A stretch of DNA of 52,477 bases from Acidimicrobiales bacterium (GTDB lineage Bacteria > Actinomycetota > Acidimicrobiia > Acidimicrobiales > SZUA-35). The stretch lies in assembly GCA_020629695.1 (NCBI GenBank), contig JAHDCV010000026.1, forward strand, positions 1 through 52,477, written 5' to 3'. The translations under genes were made by a program, and so were the position numbers. The notes under the pieces were generated by a model. That model saw only the letters and a program-made list of their open reading frames with translations, searched no databases and was not told the DNA's origin. The stretch's first letter is position 1. Every line of letters starts with the position of its first letter. Shown here piece after piece: positions 51,126 to 52,477 of the stretch.

Positions 51126-52477
51126 ATGTCTCCGACGACCAGCGCGACCGGCGGCTCCGCCGCGTCCCAGGCGTCGGACCGGACGACCGAGTCCTCATGG
51201 ACCGCCAACGTCTGGCTCGCCTGGACGGTTCGCATCGTCTCGATCTGCCTGCCCTTCGTGACCGGGTACGCGGCCGGCACGGTGCTGTCGTCGACCGTAC
51301 CGAGACCGGCGGGTTGGGCCATGACCATCGCATGGTGGGCGGTCGTGCTGCTCGGATCCGCCCTGGGCGTCTTCGCCGGACGGCGGGTGGCGGAGCGGCT
51401 CACTCCCCTCGTCGCCCTCTACCGGATGTCGTTGGTCTTCCCCGACGAAGCGCCGAGTCGCTACCGGGTCGCCCTGAAACGGAGCAAAGCACGCGAACTC
51501 GAACGTCGCCTCGAAGAGGGACGTTCCTTGGGCGACACCCCTGCCGACGCGGCGGCGAACGTCCTGGTGCTACTCCACCGGCTGAACGACCACGACCGGC
51601 GCACTCGGGGGCATTCCGAGCGGGTCCGGGCGTACAGCGACATGATCGCCGAGGAGATCGGCATGCCGGAGGCCGACCGGCAGAAACTGCACTGGGCGGC
51701 CCTGATCCACGATGTCGGCAAACTCGACGTCTCCGGCGAGATCCTGCGGAAGGAAGGGCGTCCGACGGACGCGGAGTGGGAGGAGCTCCGGGGCCATCCC
51801 GCTGCCTCCGCCCGATACCTCGCACCGCTGTATCCGTGGCTCGGGTCCTGGCTCTCCGCGGCGACACAACACCACGAGCGCTATGACGGCGGTGGGTACC
51901 CCCGCGGCATCGCCGGTCGCGACATCTCGCTCCCAGGCCGGATCGTCGCCGTCGCCGACGCCTACGACACGATGACCTCCGCCCGCAGCTACAAGAAGGC
52001 CTGGACCGCCGAGCAGGCCCGTGCCGAACTGGTGGCGTGTGCCGGCACCCAGTTCGATCCGGAGATCGTGCGAGCCTTCCTGACGGTGTCGGTGAAGCGC
52101 ACCAAGAAGGTCGCCGGCGGCCTCACCTGGCTCACCCAGCTCCCGCAGCTCGCCGAGGTCGTCTCGACAGCCAGCTCCGCGACCGGTCAGGTGGCGGTCC
52201 GTGTGGGTACGGTCGCCGCGACCTCCGCCGTGGCGGCTCCGGTCGCCGTGGCCGTGACGCCGCCGTCGATCCTCGTCGAGGAACCGGAGCAACTGGCGCT
52301 GGTCGCGGAGTCGACCACGACGACGACGCAACTGCCGGCGCCGACGTCGACCAGCATCGTCATCAGCACCACCGAGGCGCCCCAGCTCGTCGTGGCCCCC
52401 ACCCCCGAGACCTCCCCGACGACCGAGGCCCCGACGACCAGCACGACCGCGGCGCCCACCACCACCACGACCACCAC
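51126..52477 (+). CDS. Membrane HD-GYP phosphodiesterase with Thr/Pro-rich external tail, partial
   Basis: The gene runs off the right edge; 450 codons are visible. Transmembrane segments lie at about 29-52 and 65-86, then an HD-GYP domain with HDRRTRGHSERV (about 156-167), LIHDVGKLD (193-201) and HHERYDGGGYPRG (249-261), the cyclic-di-GMP phosphodiesterase signature. After about residue 334 a more hydrophobic stretch (VAATSAVAAPVAVAVTPP, about 363-380) could be a third membrane helix. What follows is a Thr/Pro-rich linker (from about 395) typical of an extracellular stalk. The domain should lower c-di-GMP in the cytosol while the tail faces out, perhaps connecting to a sensor domain outside the window. 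Confidence 0.85.
   Translation, partial: MSPTTSATGGSAASQASDRTTESSWTANVWLAWTVRIVSICLPFVTGYAAGTVLSSTVPRPAGWAMTIAWWAVVLLGSALGVFAGRRVAERLTPLVALYRMSLVFPDEAPSRYRVALKRSKARELERRLEEGRSLGDTPADAAANVLVLLHRLNDHDRRTRGHSERVRAYSDMIAEEIGMPEADRQKLHWAALIHDVGKLDVSGEILRKEGRPTDAEWEELRGHPAASARYLAPLYPWLGSWLSAATQHHERYDGGGYPRGIAGRDISLPGRIVAVADAYDTMTSARSYKKAWTAEQARAELVACAGTQFDPEIVRAFLTVSVKRTKKVAGGLTWLTQLPQLAEVVSTASSATGQVAVRVGTVAATSAVAAPVAVAVTPPSILVEEPEQLALVAESTTTTTQLPAPTSTSIVISTTEAPQLVVAPTPETSPTTEAPTTSTTAAPTTTTTT

Noticed and set aside
52330-52477. ACC/ACG-rich low-complexity DNA at the right edge as a repeat element
   Set aside because: It encodes a Thr-rich linker continuing the HD-GYP reading frame.

Overview
This window looks like chromosome of a high-GC, free-living aerobic actinobacterium. 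GTG starts are frequent, Shine-Dalgarno sequences are often weak or absent, and 4-nt stop/start overlaps are common. The family mix (tetrameric sarcosine oxidase, EthA-type monooxygenase, FadD ligase, non-pyrrolysine MttB, CSLREA/beta-helix giant surface protein, Thr-rich HD-GYP protein) would suit Acidimicrobiia such as Ilumatobacter relatives; this assignment is inferred from gene content and was not tested. I see no rRNA, tRNA, CRISPR array, insertion sequence or prophage. Genes are packed tightly and no gene-free stretch exceeds about 300 bases.

Layout. 1-239: a fibronectin-III-like fragment cut by the window edge. 260-5338 (minus): soxB-soxD-soxA-soxG, a heterotetrameric sarcosine oxidase whose delta subunit has lost its zinc ligands, divergent from a LysR gene with a clear inverted-repeat operator between them. 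6248-8540: ACT-domain protein, cysteine-dioxygenase-like cupin, secreted SGNH hydrolase. 8668-14177: a DAO-type flavoenzyme, an M19 dipeptidase homologue with a partly lost metal site, an MFS exporter, a PhnD-like protein without signal peptide, and a second LysR. 14461-16714: methyltransferase and acyl-CoA synthetase. 16803-32050 (minus): a histidine-kinase-like membrane protein whose stop codon overlaps the start of a 4638-residue surface protein (Ca-binding repeats, FG-GAP repeats, six CSLREA/beta-helix modules, PKD-like domains, an NHL propeller, and a C-terminal membrane anchor with a cytoplasmic tail). 32153-35094: Baeyer-Villiger monooxygenase coupled to a drug-exporter-like MFS protein. 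35109-35585 (minus): glutathione peroxidase read through an in-frame UGA (selenocysteine). 35683-39385: TesB-like thioesterase, DUF3179 lipoprotein, dienoyl-CoA isomerase-like crotonase, nitroreductase. 39459-47380: a catabolic locus with a minus-strand operon LysR-MttB-DapA family-aldehyde dehydrogenase-FAD oxidoreductase, divergent from two coupled SDR genes. 47370-52477: methyltransferase, MFS transporter fused to a cyclic-nucleotide-binding domain, NYN nuclease with a small upstream partner, and an HD-GYP protein running off the right edge.

How the genes fit together. A recurring theme is turnover of N-methylated and other amines: sarcosine oxidase releases formaldehyde-level C1 units and glycine, two further DAO-family flavoenzymes and an MttB-type demethylase sit in separate operons, and an ALDH plus a DapA-family lyase could take the carbon skeleton to central metabolism. 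Each catabolic unit has its own LysR regulator, and two of these regulators are close paralogues.

The observation I would follow first is the selenoprotein glutathione peroxidase. A UGA replaces the catalytic Cys codon. Fifteen to thirty-two nucleotides downstream lies a perfect 7-bp hairpin with a GGUC loop, whose core matches the E. coli fdhF SECIS as I remember it. A standard gene caller would split or truncate this gene.
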